Source of the DNA: an uncultured Alphaproteobacteria bacterium
Lineage (GTDB): Bacteria > Pseudomonadota > Alphaproteobacteria > Rhodobacterales > Rhodobacteraceae
DNA: 56,200 nucleotides
Direction of reading: 5' to 3'
Assembly (NCBI GenBank): GCA_902531755.1
Contig: CACAFI010000006.1
Span: 1 to 56,200 of the forward strand
Shown here: positions 1 to 10,702 of the stretch, piece by piece
Numbering within the stretch: position 1 is the stretch's first letter
Layout: each line of letters begins with the position of its first letter
The notes under the pieces: model-generated
Database searches by the model: none
What the model was told of the DNA's origin: nothing
What the model saw: the letters and a program-made list of their open reading frames with translations, nothing else
Position numbers and translations under genes: made by a program

Positions 1-1
1 T

Positions 2-1057
2 TCTACTTTTTCTTTATGGTTTGCTGAGCCAAGCCTTGAAAACACATTTTGGGTTTTATTAGCCTATACAATTGGCTTCATCGCTGCCGATTTTTCGACA
101 GTTTTCACTAACGCGATGATGCCAAGCCTTGAAAAACCGGAAAAGATTGGAAAGCTATCAGGAGCAGGCTGGGGGCTAGGTTATTTAGGCGGATTAGTCT
201 CCCTTATCATCATGTTGGGCTTATTCGTTGAGCAAGAGAGCGGCTTAACACTACTCGGTAACAATCCAGCACTCGGATTAGACTCTGATGAAAGAGAGGG
301 TACTAGAATTGTCGGGCCATTAACGGCTCTTTGGTACATTATTTTTATGATACCATTTTTTATCTTTGTCCCGGACGTAAAAATGACGACGCCATCTCGA
401 CTAGATGTATTAAAAGCAATTAAAAATCTATTCTTGAACATTGTTAACCTTAGAAACCAACCATCTTTAGGTTGGTTTTTAGTAGCCTCAATGTTCTATA
501 GAGATGCTATGAATGGAATCTTTTTCTTCGGTGGAATTTATGCGGCGGGCGTTCTGGAGATGAATACAGTGCAACTGGGTGTTTTTGGGATTTTGGCCGC
601 AGCGACCGGTACAATTGGTGCGTATTGGGGCGGTGCTTTAGATAGTAAATATGGCTCTAAATTTTGTATCAGCTTTATGCTTGGAGGTCTTGTTATTGTG
701 ACTCTGGTTATATTCGGTTTAAGTAGATCGGAATTCTATGGATTTCCACTAGATCCAAAATCTAATACACCGGACATAATTTTTTATATAGCCGGAGGCT
801 TACTTGGATTTGTAAGTGGACCAATTCAGTCCGCGTCTCGTACATTATTAATTTTCTTAGCTGACGAAAAACAAATAACTGAAAGCTTCGGTCTCTATGC
901 GCTGGTAGGAAGAGCAACTGCGTTTTTGGCACCAGCTCTTATTACTTGGTTTACTTTGGCTAGTGGGTCGCAGCAAGTTGGCCTAGTGCCAATTATTATT
1001 TTACTGTTTATAGGGTGGTATTTACTACGTTTTGTAAATGTTAACAACACAGTTTAA
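2..1057 (+). CDS. UMF1/Atg22-like MFS transporter (5' end cut by window edge)
   Basis: Integral membrane transporter of the major facilitator superfamily, closest by pattern to the UMF1 / Atg22-like group. The reading frame is open back to base 2, so the start lies outside the window; the ATG at 116 is internal. Visible motifs are TNAMMPSLEKPEKIGKLSG and GWGLGYLGG, the loop typical of this group, then several hydrophobic segments, including one with GAYWGGALDSKYGSK, a motif-A-like loop between helices. The C-terminal half is complete and ends in a last membrane helix. Its TAA stop shares one base with the next ATG (TAATG), so the two genes are probably translationally coupled. Substrate is unknown; UMF1 members are annotated only as general transporters. 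Family call is firm, function is not. Confidence 0.85.
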   Translation, partial: STFSLWFAEPSLENTFWVLLAYTIGFIAADFSTVFTNAMMPSLEKPEKIGKLSGAGWGLGYLGGLVSLIIMLGLFVEQESGLTLLGNNPALGLDSDEREGTRIVGPLTALWYIIFMIPFFIFVPDVKMTTPSRLDVLKAIKNLFLNIVNLRNQPSLGWFLVASMFYRDAMNGIFFFGGIYAAGVLEMNTVQLGVFGILAAATGTIGAYWGGALDSKYGSKFCISFMLGGLVIVTLVIFGLSRSEFYGFPLDPKSNTPDIIFYIAGGLLGFVSGPIQSASRTLLIFLADEKQITESFGLYALVGRATAFLAPALITWFTLASGSQQVGLVPIIILLFIGWYLLRFVNVNNTV

Positions 1058-1950
1058 TGAAATACACCATTTTAATCATTCTAATTCTTTTTTGGATGGT
1101 TCCAACAGTTAAAGCTGATGTTAAAAGTTGGACGTTAGAACAAGTTGGTTTTTTAAATATTGATAGAAATGAGAAAAATTATGGCGGCTTCTCTGGACTT
1201 ATTGTTCAGGATGAGGGCTCTGAGGCTTTAATTTTAACTGATAAATCATTTTTTTTTGTTCTTAAACTTCAACGTAATGATGATGATATTTTAACGGGTT
1301 ACTCAGTGATTAGAAAAGGCCGGATTCTGTCAAGCAAGGGCGAAAATTTAAATGGTCGGAATACCGATAGCGAATCAATTGTTATCAGTAAAAACAATAA
1401 TTATTATATTTCATTTGAGTCAAATCACAGAATAATGATGCATACAAACGTTGAGGGCAAAGGTGTCTTTATTCCTAAACATCCAATGTTTAGAAAACTT
1501 TCTGTAAATAAAGGTATAGAGGCTCTCGCAATTGATAATGAAGATCGTTTGATAGCGATACCAGAAAAACCTCCTTTAGGCATATCCGACATCCCTATAT
1601 TTAGATTACAACATAATAAATGGGAGATTATCAAATATCTTAAAATAAAGGACGATTTTATGGTAACTGATGCAGAGTTTTTACCTCAGGGACTTTTATT
1701 AATTCTCGAACGGAAATTCTCGTGGACCCAAGGCTTTAAGACGAGATTTAGGTTAATTTCTTTAAATAAATTTGATAACAAGAAACCTATTACAGTTTTT
1801 ACGTCAACCGCTAATCAATTTGACAATTTAGAGGGCATGGCCTTATGGAAAGATAAAAAAGGTGAAATGCGTATTTTAACAGTATCCGATGATAACTTTC
1901 ATCCCTTGCAGCAAAGTGAAATAAGAGAATTTTTTTTAAAATATGAATAA
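1057..1950 (+). CDS. Secreted esterase-like protein of phytase-like family (PF13449 type)
   Basis: A 297-residue exported protein. Residues 1-20 form a clear signal peptide (charged start, hydrophobic core, likely cut after TVKA). The mature part has the features of the phytase-like esterase family: GGFSGLIVQ, an acidic ILTDKSFFF strand, NTDSESIVI, GIEALAI, FDNLEGMALW and LTVSDDNF, which read as repeated blades of a beta-propeller. Members of this family are found in the periplasm and are described as esterase- or phytase-like, but few have a proven substrate. The ATG overlaps the stop of the upstream transporter by one base, so both are made from one message and may act on one substrate (inference). 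The stop lies 15 bases before dapD. Confidence 0.75.
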   Translation: MKYTILIILILFWMVPTVKADVKSWTLEQVGFLNIDRNEKNYGGFSGLIVQDEGSEALILTDKSFFFVLKLQRNDDDILTGYSVIRKGRILSSKGENLNGRNTDSESIVISKNNNYYISFESNHRIMMHTNVEGKGVFIPKHPMFRKLSVNKGIEALAIDNEDRLIAIPEKPPLGISDIPIFRLQHNKWEIIKYLKIKDDFMVTDAEFLPQGLLLILERKFSWTQGFKTRFRLISLNKFDNKKPITVFTSTANQFDNLEGMALWKDKKGEMRILTVSDDNFHPLQQSEIREFFLKYE

Positions 1951-1965
1951 ATTGAAGGAAAAACT

Positions 1966-2793
1966 ATGAAGAATGAAGATCTAGAAAACGTAATCGAAAC
2001 CTCCTGGGAGAGCAGAGACGAAATAAATGAAAAAACAGTTGGGATAACTAAAGAGGCTGTAGAACAAACTTTAAATCTACTCGGTAACGGTAGTTTGAGA
2101 GTTGCAGAAAAAAAGGCTTCAGGTGAGTGGGTTGTAAATCAATGGACAAAAAAAGCAGTTCTATTGAGTTTTAGGCTTAGGGGAATGGAATTGCAAAAAG
2201 GTGGGCCACAAAATTCAACCTGGTGGGATAAAGTGGATACCAAATTTAAAGACTGGGGTGAAACAGAATGGCGAAAACAAAATTTCCGAGCCGTTCCAAA
2301 TACTGTTGTTAGAGCGTCGGCCTTCATTGGCGAAAATGTTGTTTTAATGCCCTCATTTGTAAATCTTGGTGCGTACGTCGATAGTGGGACAATGGTCGAT
2401 ACTTGGGCAACAGTTGGATCTTGTGCTCAGATAGGAAAAAATGTACATCTCTCAGGTGGAGTTGGAATAGGAGGAGTATTAGAACCAATGCAAGCATCAC
2501 CCACAATTATCGAAGACAACTGCTTTATTGGGGCAAGGTCAGAAATTGTAGAAGGCTGCATTGTCAGAGAGGGGGCTGTAGTCGGTATGGGTGTTTTTAT
2601 TGGTAAATCTACAAAAATCTTTAATAGAGAAACTGGTGAAACGACGTATGGAGAAATACCTCCTTACTCTGTAGTTGTCTCAGGTTCTATTCCATCTAAA
2701 GGAGGAGTAAACCTTTATTGCGCAGTAATAGTCAAGCAGGTGGATGAAAAAACAAGAAGTAAAACCTCTATAAATGATTTATTACGAGACTGA
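1966..2793 (+). CDS. dapD: Tetrahydrodipicolinate N-succinyltransferase
   Basis: DapD (EC 2.3.1.117) transfers succinyl from succinyl-CoA to tetrahydrodipicolinate in the succinylase branch of lysine and meso-diaminopimelate synthesis. The 275 residues match the usual family length. An N-terminal helical part (about 1-100) is followed by a left-handed beta-helix of hexapeptide repeats, with the family signature [15 protein letters not shown] and then [14 protein letters not shown] and [14 protein letters not shown]. The start is an ATG preceded by GAAGGA at good spacing. It is followed after two bases by dapE, the enzyme two steps later in the pathway, so they form an operon. Very secure. Confidence 0.97.
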   Translation: MKNEDLENVIETSWESRDEINEKTVGITKEAVEQTLNLLGNGSLRVAEKKASGEWVVNQWTKKAVLLSFRLRGMELQKGGPQNSTWWDKVDTKFKDWGETEWRKQNFRAVPNTVVRASAFIGENVVLMPSFVNLGAYVDSGTMVDTWATVGSCAQIGKNVHLSGGVGIGGVLEPMQASPTIIEDNCFIGARSEIVEGCIVREGAVVGMGVFIGKSTKIFNRETGETTYGEIPPYSVVVSGSIPSKGGVNLYCAVIVKQVDEKTRSKTSINDLLRD

Positions 2794-2795
2794 GC

Positions 2796-3956
2796 ATGAC
2801 TAAATTGATAGATGATCCAATATTTTTGACAAAAAAACTTATTGGTTTTAGGTCAATTACTCCAGACGATGGCGGGTCTCTGGAATTTATTGCGTCATTT
2901 GTTGAGCAACTAGGTTTCCAAACAAGACTTTTTTCTACCAAAGGCGTAAAGAACCTTTTTGCGAGGTGGTCTCCAAAGTCAGGTTTCAAGAGAACCCTAG
3001 CCTTTAATGGTCACGTAGATGTAGTGCCACCAGGAAAAGAAAGTTTATGGAATAGCGATCCATTCAGTGGAGATATTAAGGACGCTAGAATTTTTGGGAG
3101 AGGTTCGGTAGATATGAAATCTGCTATAGCAGCGTTTCTTGTTGCTCTTAAAGAAATCATCGTAGAAGAAGATGTCAATTGCTCTTTCGTACTTTTAATC
3201 ACTAGTGACGAGGAAGGTAATGCTGAATACGGTACCAAAGAATTGTTGAAGTGGCTTGTCAAAAATGATGAGGTTATTAACGAATGTATTGTTGGTGAGC
3301 CTACTTCGTCCAAATTGGTAGGGGATACTATAAAAATTGGAAGACGCGGTTCGTTAAGCGGGTTCATCCTTTGTAAAGGAAAGCAGGGTCATATAGCTTA
3401 TCCTGAAAAGGCAGTTAACCCAGTCGAAGATCTAATTGATTTTCTTAGCAAATTAAAATCTCTTAAGCTAGACGATGGTAGTAAATTTTTTGAGCCCTCT
3501 AGTTTGAACATCTCAACGATAGACACAAATAATAAAGCATTGAACGTTATACCAGAGAATTCTTACGCTAATTTCAACGTGCGTTTTAATGATCAGCATT
3601 CATGTTCATCGCTGACAAAAAAAATAGACTCGCTTGCATCCAAACATAATGAAGAATCTAATGCCACTCTGGAAATTAAGTATAAATGTTCTGGTGAAAG
3701 CTTTTTGACTGAGCCAGGTCAACTTTCAGATCTGTTAACTACTTCAATAAAGGAAACAGCAGGTGTAGATTGTAAACTTTCTACTGGAGGCGGGACATCA
3801 GATGCTCGATTTATAAGGGACTACTGCCCTGTCGTAGAATTTGGTCTAGTTGGTGATACAATGCATCAAATTAATGAAAATACAAAGGTTGATGATATTG
3901 TCATGCTGAAACAGATTTATAAAAATTTTTTGAAAAACTACAATAAGAAAGTTTAA
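2796..3956 (+). CDS. dapE: Succinyl-diaminopimelate desuccinylase
   Basis: DapE (EC 3.5.1.18) is a di-zinc M20-family amidohydrolase that removes succinate from N-succinyl-LL-diaminopimelate in the cytoplasm. The 386 residues carry all the metal-site motifs: NGHVDVVPPG (His73, Asp75), GRGSVDMKSA (bridging Asp106), TSDEEG (catalytic Glu139 and ligand Glu140), CIVGEPTS, and the C-terminal VGDTMHQINE (ligand His357). STGGGTSDARF is also typical of DapE and separates it from ArgE. The ATG is two bases after the dapD stop, and mce follows two bases after its own stop. Start and family are secure. Confidence 0.97.
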   Translation: MTKLIDDPIFLTKKLIGFRSITPDDGGSLEFIASFVEQLGFQTRLFSTKGVKNLFARWSPKSGFKRTLAFNGHVDVVPPGKESLWNSDPFSGDIKDARIFGRGSVDMKSAIAAFLVALKEIIVEEDVNCSFVLLITSDEEGNAEYGTKELLKWLVKNDEVINECIVGEPTSSKLVGDTIKIGRRGSLSGFILCKGKQGHIAYPEKAVNPVEDLIDFLSKLKSLKLDDGSKFFEPSSLNISTIDTNNKALNVIPENSYANFNVRFNDQHSCSSLTKKIDSLASKHNEESNATLEIKYKCSGESFLTEPGQLSDLLTTSIKETAGVDCKLSTGGGTSDARFIRDYCPVVEFGLVGDTMHQINENTKVDDIVMLKQIYKNFLKNYNKKV

Positions 3957-3958
3957 AA

Positions 3959-4363
3959 ATGATTGGAAAACTGAACCACATCGCCATAGCAACACCCAAA
4001 TTAGATGAGACGATAAAAACCTATAAAAATATGCTAGGAGTAAAAATTAGCGCTCCAATGGATCAAATAGATCATGGCGTTAAGGTGGTATTTATTGAAT
4101 TACCAAATACCAAGATAGAATTGCTAGAGCCACTAGGAGAAAAGAGCCCGATAGAAAACTTTCTTGAAAAGAATAAAAAAGGTGGAATACACCACATTTG
4201 TTTTGAAGTAGAGGACATAAGTAGTGCTATTTTGAGCCTAGAAAAAGATGGAGCAACTGTGTTAGGCGATGGAAAAGCTAAAATAGGCGCGCATGGTAAT
4301 CCTGTAATTTTTCTGCACCCCAAGGATTTTAATGGCACTCTCATAGAGTTAGAGGAAGTCTAA
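3959..4363 (+). CDS. mce: Methylmalonyl-CoA / ethylmalonyl-CoA epimerase
   Basis: A 134-residue single-domain enzyme of the vicinal oxygen chelate fold (EC 5.1.99.1), which interconverts the R and S forms of methylmalonyl-CoA (often also ethylmalonyl-CoA in alphaproteobacteria). Metal ligands fit NHIAIATP (His7), GGIHHICFEV (His78/His79) and TLIELEE (Glu130 region). Family length is about 130-140, so the gene is complete. It sits tightly after dapE and is followed by a DUF1467 gene, a pairing known in other alphaproteobacteria. It implies that the cell handles propionyl-CoA or uses an ethylmalonyl-CoA-type route; the mutase and carboxylase are not in this window. Confidence 0.93.
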   Translation: MIGKLNHIAIATPKLDETIKTYKNMLGVKISAPMDQIDHGVKVVFIELPNTKIELLEPLGEKSPIENFLEKNKKGGIHHICFEVEDISSAILSLEKDGATVLGDGKAKIGAHGNPVIFLHPKDFNGTLIELEEV

Positions 4364-4365
4364 TA

Positions 4366-4593
4366 ATGACAATAACATCTGCAATAGTTTTATTATCTGT
4401 ATACTGGTTTATTACTCTATTCATTGTTCTACCAATAAATGTTACCACTCAAACCGATGAGAGGGATGTTATTGAAGGAACTGCACCTTCATCACCTATA
4501 AACCCTAATCTTAAGCGCAAGTTCTCTATTACTACCATAATTTCTATTATTCTTTGGATACCAACCTGTTTTATAATCAATCTATTCTATTGA
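4366..4593 (+). CDS. DUF1467 family small membrane protein
   Basis: A 75-residue protein with two predicted transmembrane helices (about residues 3-24 and 54-74) joined by a polar loop containing TQTDERDVIEGTAPSSP, characteristic of the DUF1467 family. The family is confined largely to alphaproteobacteria and has no known function; it commonly lies beside mce, as here. The ATG follows the mce stop by two bases, with GAGGAAG inside the end of mce serving as ribosome binding site. It ends 6 bases before the end of the convergent aspS gene. The family assignment is from recall of the loop motif and context. Confidence 0.85.
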   Translation: MTITSAIVLLSVYWFITLFIVLPINVTTQTDERDVIEGTAPSSPINPNLKRKFSITTIISIILWIPTCFIINLFY

Positions 4594-4599
4594 CTGAAC

Positions 4600-6381
4600 T
4601 TACAGATCGTGATCGATTACCTTTAATTTTAGTTCATCTAACTGTTCTGTGGTTGGATTTCTGGGGGATCCGAGCATTGGGTCCTCTGCTTTTTGGTTCA
4701 TAGGGAACATTATAACTTCCCTTATATTATCTTCCTTAGCCAAAAGCATTACTATCCTATCAATGCCAGCAGCACATCCTCCATGAGGAGGAGCACCATA
4801 TTTTAAGGCATTTACTAAACCTGAAAACTGACTCTCAACTTCCTCTTTTGAATAGCCTGCAATTTCAAAAGCCTTAAACAAGTTCTCTAGTTTATGATTT
4901 CTAATCGCACCCGACAAAATCTCATACCCATTACACGATAAATCATACTGCATCCCCAATACACTCAACGGATCAATATCTTTATTCAATAAATCGACCT
5001 TAGGCATCGAAAAAGGGTTATGAGAAAACTCGATTTTTCCTGTCTCTGTATCTCTTTCATACATTGGAAAGTCAGTGATCCAACAAAACTCATAAGAATT
5101 TGAATTTGTAATGCCTAACTCCAGCCCGACGATATCCCTAGACTCGCTGGCAATAGAATTAAAATGGGCAGGTACACCCCCCAAGAAAAACGCTGCATCT
5201 CCTTTATCGAGACCGAGAAAATCTCTTAATTTTTCTGTCTTTTCCTCACCTAAGTTTTTTGCTATTGGTCCCGCTGCTTCTAACTTATCACTATCATCTG
5301 ACCGCCAAAAGATATATCCCATACCCGGTAGTCCTTGCTCTTGCGCAAACTTGTTCATTCTATCACAAAATTTCCTACTGCCTCCACCTTTTGCCGGTAT
5401 TGCTTTGATCTGTGTTCCGTCTTTCGTCAAAATATCAGCAAAAATTTTAAATCCTGAAGAAACAAAAAACTTGGAAACATCCATCATTTTTATGGGATTT
5501 CTTAAATCTGGTTTATCGGTACCATACCACTCCATAGATTGACCAAAGCTCATAATAGGAAAGTTATTGTTGACCGTATAGGAATCCGAAAAATTTTCAA
5601 AGAGTTTGACAAATACTTTTTCTACTAATTGAAATACATCGTGTTCCTCAACAAAAGACATTTCTATATCTAGCTGATAAAAGTCAGTGGGAGATCTATC
5701 CGATCTAGGGTCTTCATCTCGAAAGCATGGTGCGATCTGGAAATATTTATCGAAACCCCCAACCATTATCAGCTGTTTGTAGATTTGAGGAGCTTGCGGT
5801 AGCGCGTAAAACTTTCCCGGATGTAATCTTGATGGAATTAAAAAATCTCGTGCTCCTTCTGGCGAAGATGATGATATTATTGGCGTTTGAAATTCATTAA
5901 AACCGTTCTCCCACATCTCTTTTCGTATAAACTCGATTATATTTGATCTCAATATTATATTCTGATGTATTCCGTCTCTCCTTAAATCAAGGAAACGGTA
6001 CTTTAGTCTTGTTTCTTCTGGATATGGAAGATCTCCAAAAACAGGTAACGGAAGTTCCTCCGAAGCCCCTAAGATATTTATTTTTGATATGAAAACCTCA
6101 ATCTCCCCTGTAGGCAATTTTTCATTTATTAAAGAGCTATCTCTCTTTCTCACAATTCCTTCAATTGATATACACCATTCTGCTCTAACATTTTCCACAT
6201 CTTTAAAAACGGGACTATCGGGATCAGCTAAAACCTGGGTAAGACCAAAATGATCTCTGAGGTCAATGAAAAGCACTCCTCCATGATCACGTACTCTATG
6301 TACCCAACCAGAGAGCTTTACGGCTTCTCCATCGTTTACCGCTCGTAATTCATTACAGTTGTGTGATCTGTACAAATGCAT
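4600..6381 (-). CDS. aspS: Aspartyl-tRNA synthetase, probably non-discriminating type
   Basis: Class II aminoacyl-tRNA synthetase that charges tRNA-Asp (EC 6.1.1.12 or 6.1.1.23). The 593 residues show the bacterial layout: N-terminal OB-fold anticodon domain (about 1-110, with [11 protein letters not shown]), catalytic core with motif 2 [20 protein letters not shown], the bacterial GAD insert (about 300-400, [15 protein letters not shown]), and motif 3 [14 protein letters not shown]. His33 in RDHGG matches the residue that, in Pseudomonas AspRS, goes with charging of both tRNA-Asp and tRNA-Asn; this is recall and needs an alignment. The gene stands alone, divergent from carB and convergent with DUF1467. 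ATG start behind GGTAG. Confidence 0.97.
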   Translation of the reverse strand: MHLYRSHNCNELRAVNDGEAVKLSGWVHRVRDHGGVLFIDLRDHFGLTQVLADPDSPVFKDVENVRAEWCISIEGIVRKRDSSLINEKLPTGEIEVFISKINILGASEELPLPVFGDLPYPEETRLKYRFLDLRRDGIHQNIILRSNIIEFIRKEMWENGFNEFQTPIISSSSPEGARDFLIPSRLHPGKFYALPQAPQIYKQLIMVGGFDKYFQIAPCFRDEDPRSDRSPTDFYQLDIEMSFVEEHDVFQLVEKVFVKLFENFSDSYTVNNNFPIMSFGQSMEWYGTDKPDLRNPIKMMDVSKFFVSSGFKIFADILTKDGTQIKAIPAKGGGSRKFCDRMNKFAQEQGLPGMGYIFWRSDDSDKLEAAGPIAKNLGEEKTEKLRDFLGLDKGDAAFFLGGVPAHFNSIASESRDIVGLELGITNSNSYEFCWITDFPMYERDTETGKIEFSHNPFSMPKVDLLNKDIDPLSVLGMQYDLSCNGYEILSGAIRNHKLENLFKAFEIAGYSKEEVESQFSGLVNALKYGAPPHGGCAAGIDRIVMLLAKEDNIREVIMFPMNQKAEDPMLGSPRNPTTEQLDELKLKVIDHDL

Positions 6382-6499
6382 CTATTCTACCTATTCAATA
6401 ACCAAAAACTTATTGATTTTATTAGTGACAGTTTTAAAAAGGGTTATGTTTATAAATTCTTGTACACTTATAGTTTCACGAATTAAAGAAAAAATTTAA

Positions 6500-9400
6500 A
6501 TGCCAAAACGAATTGATATTAAATCAGTTTTGATTATCGGTGCGGGACCCATAGTTATAGGTCAGGCTTGCGAGTTTGATTATAGCGGTGCTCAGGCATG
6601 TAAGGCACTAAAAGAAGAAGGTCTTAAAGTTATTCTAGTTAATTCAAATCCTGCCACAATTATGACAGATCCAGAGCTTGCCGATGTTACCTATATAGAG
6701 CCAATAAATTCAGACGTAATTGAGAAAATAATTAAGATAGAAAAACCAGATGCTATTTTACCAACGATGGGTGGACAAACAGCACTTAATATTGCGATCG
6801 AATTAGATAAAGCAGGAACGCTAAAGAGACACAACGTTGCGCTTATCGGAGCTAATAGAGATGCAATCGAGAAAGCGGAAGATCGAAAACTTTTCAAACA
6901 GTCCATGGAAAAAATTGGAATAAAGAGTCCAAAATCAGAAATTGCTAATTCATTAGATCAAGCTGTGAAAGCGTTAGATGCAATTGGCTTGCCTGCTGTT
7001 ATCCGTCCAGGTTTTACTCTAGGAGGTAAAGGCGGAGGAGTTGCATATAACGAAAATGACTTCAGAGAAATCTGTATCAATGGTTTAGACGCATCTCCAG
7101 CCAATCAAATTCTTATTGATCAAAGCCTTATAGGTTGGAAAGAGTTTGAGATGGAAGTAATAAGAGATAAAAATGATAATGCTATTATCGTCTGCTCAAT
7201 TGAAAACTTCGACCCTATGGGAGTTCATACAGGCGATAGCATCACCATAGCGCCAGCGATGACACTTACCGATAAAGAGTTTCAGAAAATGCGTAACTAC
7301 TCTTTAGAAGTTTTAAAAGAGATTGGTGTTGAAACCGGAGGGTCTAATGTGCAATGGGCATTAAATCCACAAACTGGAGAAATGCTGATTATTGAAATGA
7401 ACCCAAGGGTCTCTAGATCGTCTGCCCTTGCGTCGAAAGCAACAGGATTCCCAATAGCTAAAGTTGCGGCAAAACTAGCCATTGGCTACACGCTTGATGA
7501 GTTGCAAAATGATATAACAAAAACTACTCCCGCGAGTTTCGAACCAACGATCGATTATGTTGTTACAAAAATACCTCGTTTTGCATTTGAAAAATTTCCA
7601 TCGGTATCAAATGAACTTGGTACGTCAATGAAATCAGTTGGAGAGGTTATGGCTATTGGGGCAACGTTCCAGGAAAGTCTGCAAAAAGCTTTAAACTCTC
7701 TTGAAAATAAAACTACTGGGCTTACAATTATTCATAGCAATATGGATAAACCTGCGCTTTACAAAAAATTATCCGCAAGTACTCCTGACAAAATCTTTCT
7801 TATTGGGCAGGCTTTCAGAATTGGTCTCACCACCGAAGAAATCTACGAAATAACGCGAATTGACAAATGGTTTTTAAGTCAAATTGAGGAACTTGTTCTA
7901 TTTGAAAAAAGTATTTCAGACTCTGGTCCAGATATTTGTCAGGATGTCTTGAGCGAAGCAAAGTCTAGAGGGTTTAGCGATGAAATAATAGCTGAATTGT
8001 CGTCTAATTCTTTGGATAATATTCAAGATAAGAGACAAAAGTATGGTATATTTCCGGTTTATAAGCGAATTGATACCTGCGGTGGCGAGTTCCAATCTGA
8101 TGCCGCATACTTATACTCTACCTATGACTTATCGACTTTTACTACCCAAATATGTGAAGCTCAACCGTCCAATAAAGACAAAGTAATAATCCTTGGCAGT
8201 GGCCCCAACAGAATCGGTCAAGGTATTGAGTTCGATTACTGTTGCTGTCATGCTTGTTTCTCACTCAGCGAAGAAGGTATTGAAACTATTATGATTAATT
8301 GTAATCCCGAAACTGTCTCTACCGACTTCGATACCTCTGAAAAACTTTACTTCGAACCTTTAAACCTTGAGTCGGTTATCAATATAATTGAAAAAGAAAA
8401 GAAAAAGGGCAATTTGATTGGAGTAATTGTGCAGTATGGAGGACAGACACCGCTCAAATTAGCTGATGATCTTAACGCAAGAGATGTTAAAATTTTAGGG
8501 ACAACATCCAAATCTATAGAAATATCAGAAGATCGAAAACTCTTCAAAGAGGTTATTGAGAAGTTAAATCTGAAACAACCCGAAAATGCAACGGTAAGTG
8601 AAAAATCAAATGCCATAAAGGCTGCTGAGTCTCTCTGTTATCCAATAATTGCTCGACCCTCATTTGTCTTAGGTGGTAGCTCAATGGAGATAATTCATAA
8701 CTCAATACAATTAAAAAAATATTTAGAGTCGAACATAGAAATTAGCAATAAAACACCGCTTTTGTTAGACAGTTACTTGGGTTCTGCGATAGAAGTTGAT
8801 GTAGACGTAATTAGCGATGGAGAAGATTGTTTTGTTGCTGGGATTATGGAGCATATCGAAGAAGCAGGTGTTCATTCTGGAGACAGTGCTTGCTCTTTGC
8901 CACCACACTCTCTTGGCAAGGACATAATTGAGAGGATAGAATTTCAATCTTCTATTCTTGCCAAAGAATTAGACGTAGTGGGGTTAATGAATATTCAATT
9001 TGCAGTAAAAGATAATGATATATATATATTAGAGGTAAATCCACGGGCAAGCAGAACAATTCCGTTCATATCTAAAACAACAGGAATACCACTAGCTAAT
9101 CTAGCTGCAAAATTAATGATAGGTCTAAAACTATCCAATTTATCTTTTCACAGAAAAGACTTGAATTATGTAGCCGTTAAGGAAGCTGTCTTACCCTTTG
9201 ATAGGCTACCCGGTAGCGATACCGTTTTAACCCCTGAAATGCGTTCAACTGGAGAAGTCATGGGTATTGCGAAAAGCTTCGAGGGAGCCTTTTTCAAATC
9301 GCAGATTTCTGCAGGTATGCAGTTTCCTAAATCTGGTACTGTATTTTTATCAATTAGAGATAAAGATAAAACTAAAGAGATGGGCGACGCATGTAAAATT

Positions 9401-9745
9401 CTTGAGCAGATTGGTTTTAAAATTATTGCAACAAAGGGGACAAAATCCTTTTTAGATGGGGAGGGAGTTGCCAGCGCACCTGTAAAGAAAGTCTTTGAAG
9501 GAAGGCCAAATATTGTAGATTTACTGAAAGATAAAAAGATAGATATTGTTATGAACACTACTGAGGGCAAACAATCGCTTGAAGATAGCAAAGACATTCG
9601 ATATTTAGCTTTGAATAATAAGATCCCGTACTACACTACAGCTCGAGGAATTGTTGCTACAATACACAGCCTTAAAGAAAATATCGGGGGTAAGATATCG
9701 GTAAAGGCCATACAAGAATATCATTCCCAGCTTATAACTGGTTAA
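6500..9745 (+). CDS. carB: Carbamoyl-phosphate synthase large chain
   Basis: CarB (EC 6.3.5.5) makes carbamoyl phosphate from bicarbonate, ammonia (passed on by CarA) and two ATP, feeding arginine and pyrimidine synthesis. The 1081 residues are full length. Two homologous halves, each with a pre-ATP-grasp and an ATP-grasp domain, are clear: half one begins [20 protein letters not shown] and holds [10 protein letters not shown] and [20 protein letters not shown]; half two begins [20 protein letters not shown] and holds [18 protein letters not shown]. The last 140 residues are the MGS-like allosteric domain. carA is not in the window. The 3' end overlaps the convergent dehydrogenase gene by 14 bases. 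Confidence 0.98.
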   Translation: MPKRIDIKSVLIIGAGPIVIGQACEFDYSGAQACKALKEEGLKVILVNSNPATIMTDPELADVTYIEPINSDVIEKIIKIEKPDAILPTMGGQTALNIAIELDKAGTLKRHNVALIGANRDAIEKAEDRKLFKQSMEKIGIKSPKSEIANSLDQAVKALDAIGLPAVIRPGFTLGGKGGGVAYNENDFREICINGLDASPANQILIDQSLIGWKEFEMEVIRDKNDNAIIVCSIENFDPMGVHTGDSITIAPAMTLTDKEFQKMRNYSLEVLKEIGVETGGSNVQWALNPQTGEMLIIEMNPRVSRSSALASKATGFPIAKVAAKLAIGYTLDELQNDITKTTPASFEPTIDYVVTKIPRFAFEKFPSVSNELGTSMKSVGEVMAIGATFQESLQKALNSLENKTTGLTIIHSNMDKPALYKKLSASTPDKIFLIGQAFRIGLTTEEIYEITRIDKWFLSQIEELVLFEKSISDSGPDICQDVLSEAKSRGFSDEIIAELSSNSLDNIQDKRQKYGIFPVYKRIDTCGGEFQSDAAYLYSTYDLSTFTTQICEAQPSNKDKVIILGSGPNRIGQGIEFDYCCCHACFSLSEEGIETIMINCNPETVSTDFDTSEKLYFEPLNLESVINIIEKEKKKGNLIGVIVQYGGQTPLKLADDLNARDVKILGTTSKSIEISEDRKLFKEVIEKLNLKQPENATVSEKSNAIKAAESLCYPIIARPSFVLGGSSMEIIHNSIQLKKYLESNIEISNKTPLLLDSYLGSAIEVDVDVISDGEDCFVAGIMEHIEEAGVHSGDSACSLPPHSLGKDIIERIEFQSSILAKELDVVGLMNIQFAVKDNDIYILEVNPRASRTIPFISKTTGIPLANLAAKLMIGLKLSNLSFHRKDLNYVAVKEAVLPFDRLPGSDTVLTPEMRSTGEVMGIAKSFEGAFFKSQISAGMQFPKSGTVFLSIRDKDKTKEMGDACKILEQIGFKIIATKGTKSFLDGEGVASAPVKKVFEGRPNIVDLLKDKKIDIVMNTTEGKQSLEDSKDIRYLALNNKIPYYTTARGIVATIHSLKENIGGKISVKAIQEYHSQLITG

Positions 9746-10688
9746 TAACCTGTTTTTCATTAAAAAATGCTATTAAATTTTCAACTGCCAGCATTCCCAT
9801 TTTAGTTCTTGTTTCATGAGTAGCCGATCCGATATGAGGATAGAGGGTCACATTTGATAACTGCCTCAGTTCAAGGGGAACATTTGGTTCATTAAGAAAG
9901 ACATCTAGCCCAGCACCGGCAATTTTTTTCTTTTCCAGCAAATCTATAAGTGCCATTTGGTCAATAACATCTCCCCTTGATGTATTTATTAAAAATGATG
10001 AGCACCTTATTTTCTTCATTCTACTCTTAGAAATGAAGTTCTTATTCCCTTCATCGCTTGAGAGATGCAAAGAAATTACATCACTTTCTTTCAGCAAGGC
10101 ATCTAAGTCAAAACGAACACTTGCCTCAAACGTAAGATCCTTAACTGGGGAACGATTATGGTAAAGGACTTTCATACCAAATACCTCATGAGCACGCTTT
10201 GCGAAAGCTTTACCGATTCTTCCCATTCCTACAATTCCAAGAATTTTTCCGCGAACATCTACTCCCAGATTCTCTGTTAACGAAAAACCTTTCCATTCAC
10301 CCTGTCGCAACATTTTTTCTACTAGAAATGCATTTCGTGTAACAGATAAAAGTAAAAGTGTAGCTACATCCACAGTAGCTTCTGTTAATACGTCGGGAGT
10401 GTTTGTGACAATAACATTATTTTCCTTGGCTGATTGTAAATCTATATGATCCACGCCTACGCCAATATTTGCGATAATTTTCACTTTTTTCTTAGGTAGA
10501 GTAAGAAGTTCATCTGTAATAATATCTGTTACAGTACAAACTATTCCGTCGGCATTTTCCATTGCTTTTCTTAATATATCGGTACTAAATACTTGATCTT
10601 CACGATTGAATGAAACTTGAAAATATTCTTTTAGCTTTGATTCTACTTCATCAGGTATGTCTCTAGTTACAATAATTTTTGGTTTCAT
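9732..10688 (-). CDS. D-2-hydroxyacid dehydrogenase (glyoxylate/hydroxypyruvate reductase-like)
   Basis: A 318-residue NAD(P)-dependent enzyme of the D-isomer-specific 2-hydroxyacid dehydrogenase family, length typical of glyoxylate/hydroxypyruvate reductases and too short for SerA with an ACT domain. Visible: nucleotide-binding [16 protein letters not shown], catalytic Arg in [10 protein letters not shown], Glu in [12 protein letters not shown], and His in [13 protein letters not shown]. The second strand of the Rossmann fold ends in YHNRSP without an acidic residue, which suggests a preference for NADPH (inference). It lies 14 bases after csaA and is the last gene of the ubiK-ybjN-proC-csaA run. 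Exact substrate cannot be told from sequence. Confidence 0.9.
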   Translation of the reverse strand: MKPKIIVTRDIPDEVESKLKEYFQVSFNREDQVFSTDILRKAMENADGIVCTVTDIITDELLTLPKKKVKIIANIGVGVDHIDLQSAKENNVIVTNTPDVLTEATVDVATLLLLSVTRNAFLVEKMLRQGEWKGFSLTENLGVDVRGKILGIVGMGRIGKAFAKRAHEVFGMKVLYHNRSPVKDLTFEASVRFDLDALLKESDVISLHLSSDEGNKNFISKSRMKKIRCSSFLINTSRGDVIDQMALIDLLEKKKIAGAGLDVFLNEPNVPLELRQLSNVTLYPHIGSATHETRTKMGMLAVENLIAFFNEKQVINQL

Positions 10689-10702
10689 TTAATTGGTCTC
10701 TC

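Noticed and set aside
5111..5542. 143-codon open frame on the plus strand inside aspS
   Set aside because: It lies wholly antisense to a well-supported gene, its translation is low-complexity Ser/Pro-rich with no family resemblance, and it mirrors codon use of aspS.
9732..10688. serA (3-phosphoglycerate dehydrogenase)
   Set aside because: At 318 residues it lacks the C-terminal ACT or intervening domain, and the cofactor loop YHNRSP fits glyoxylate/hydroxypyruvate reductases better.
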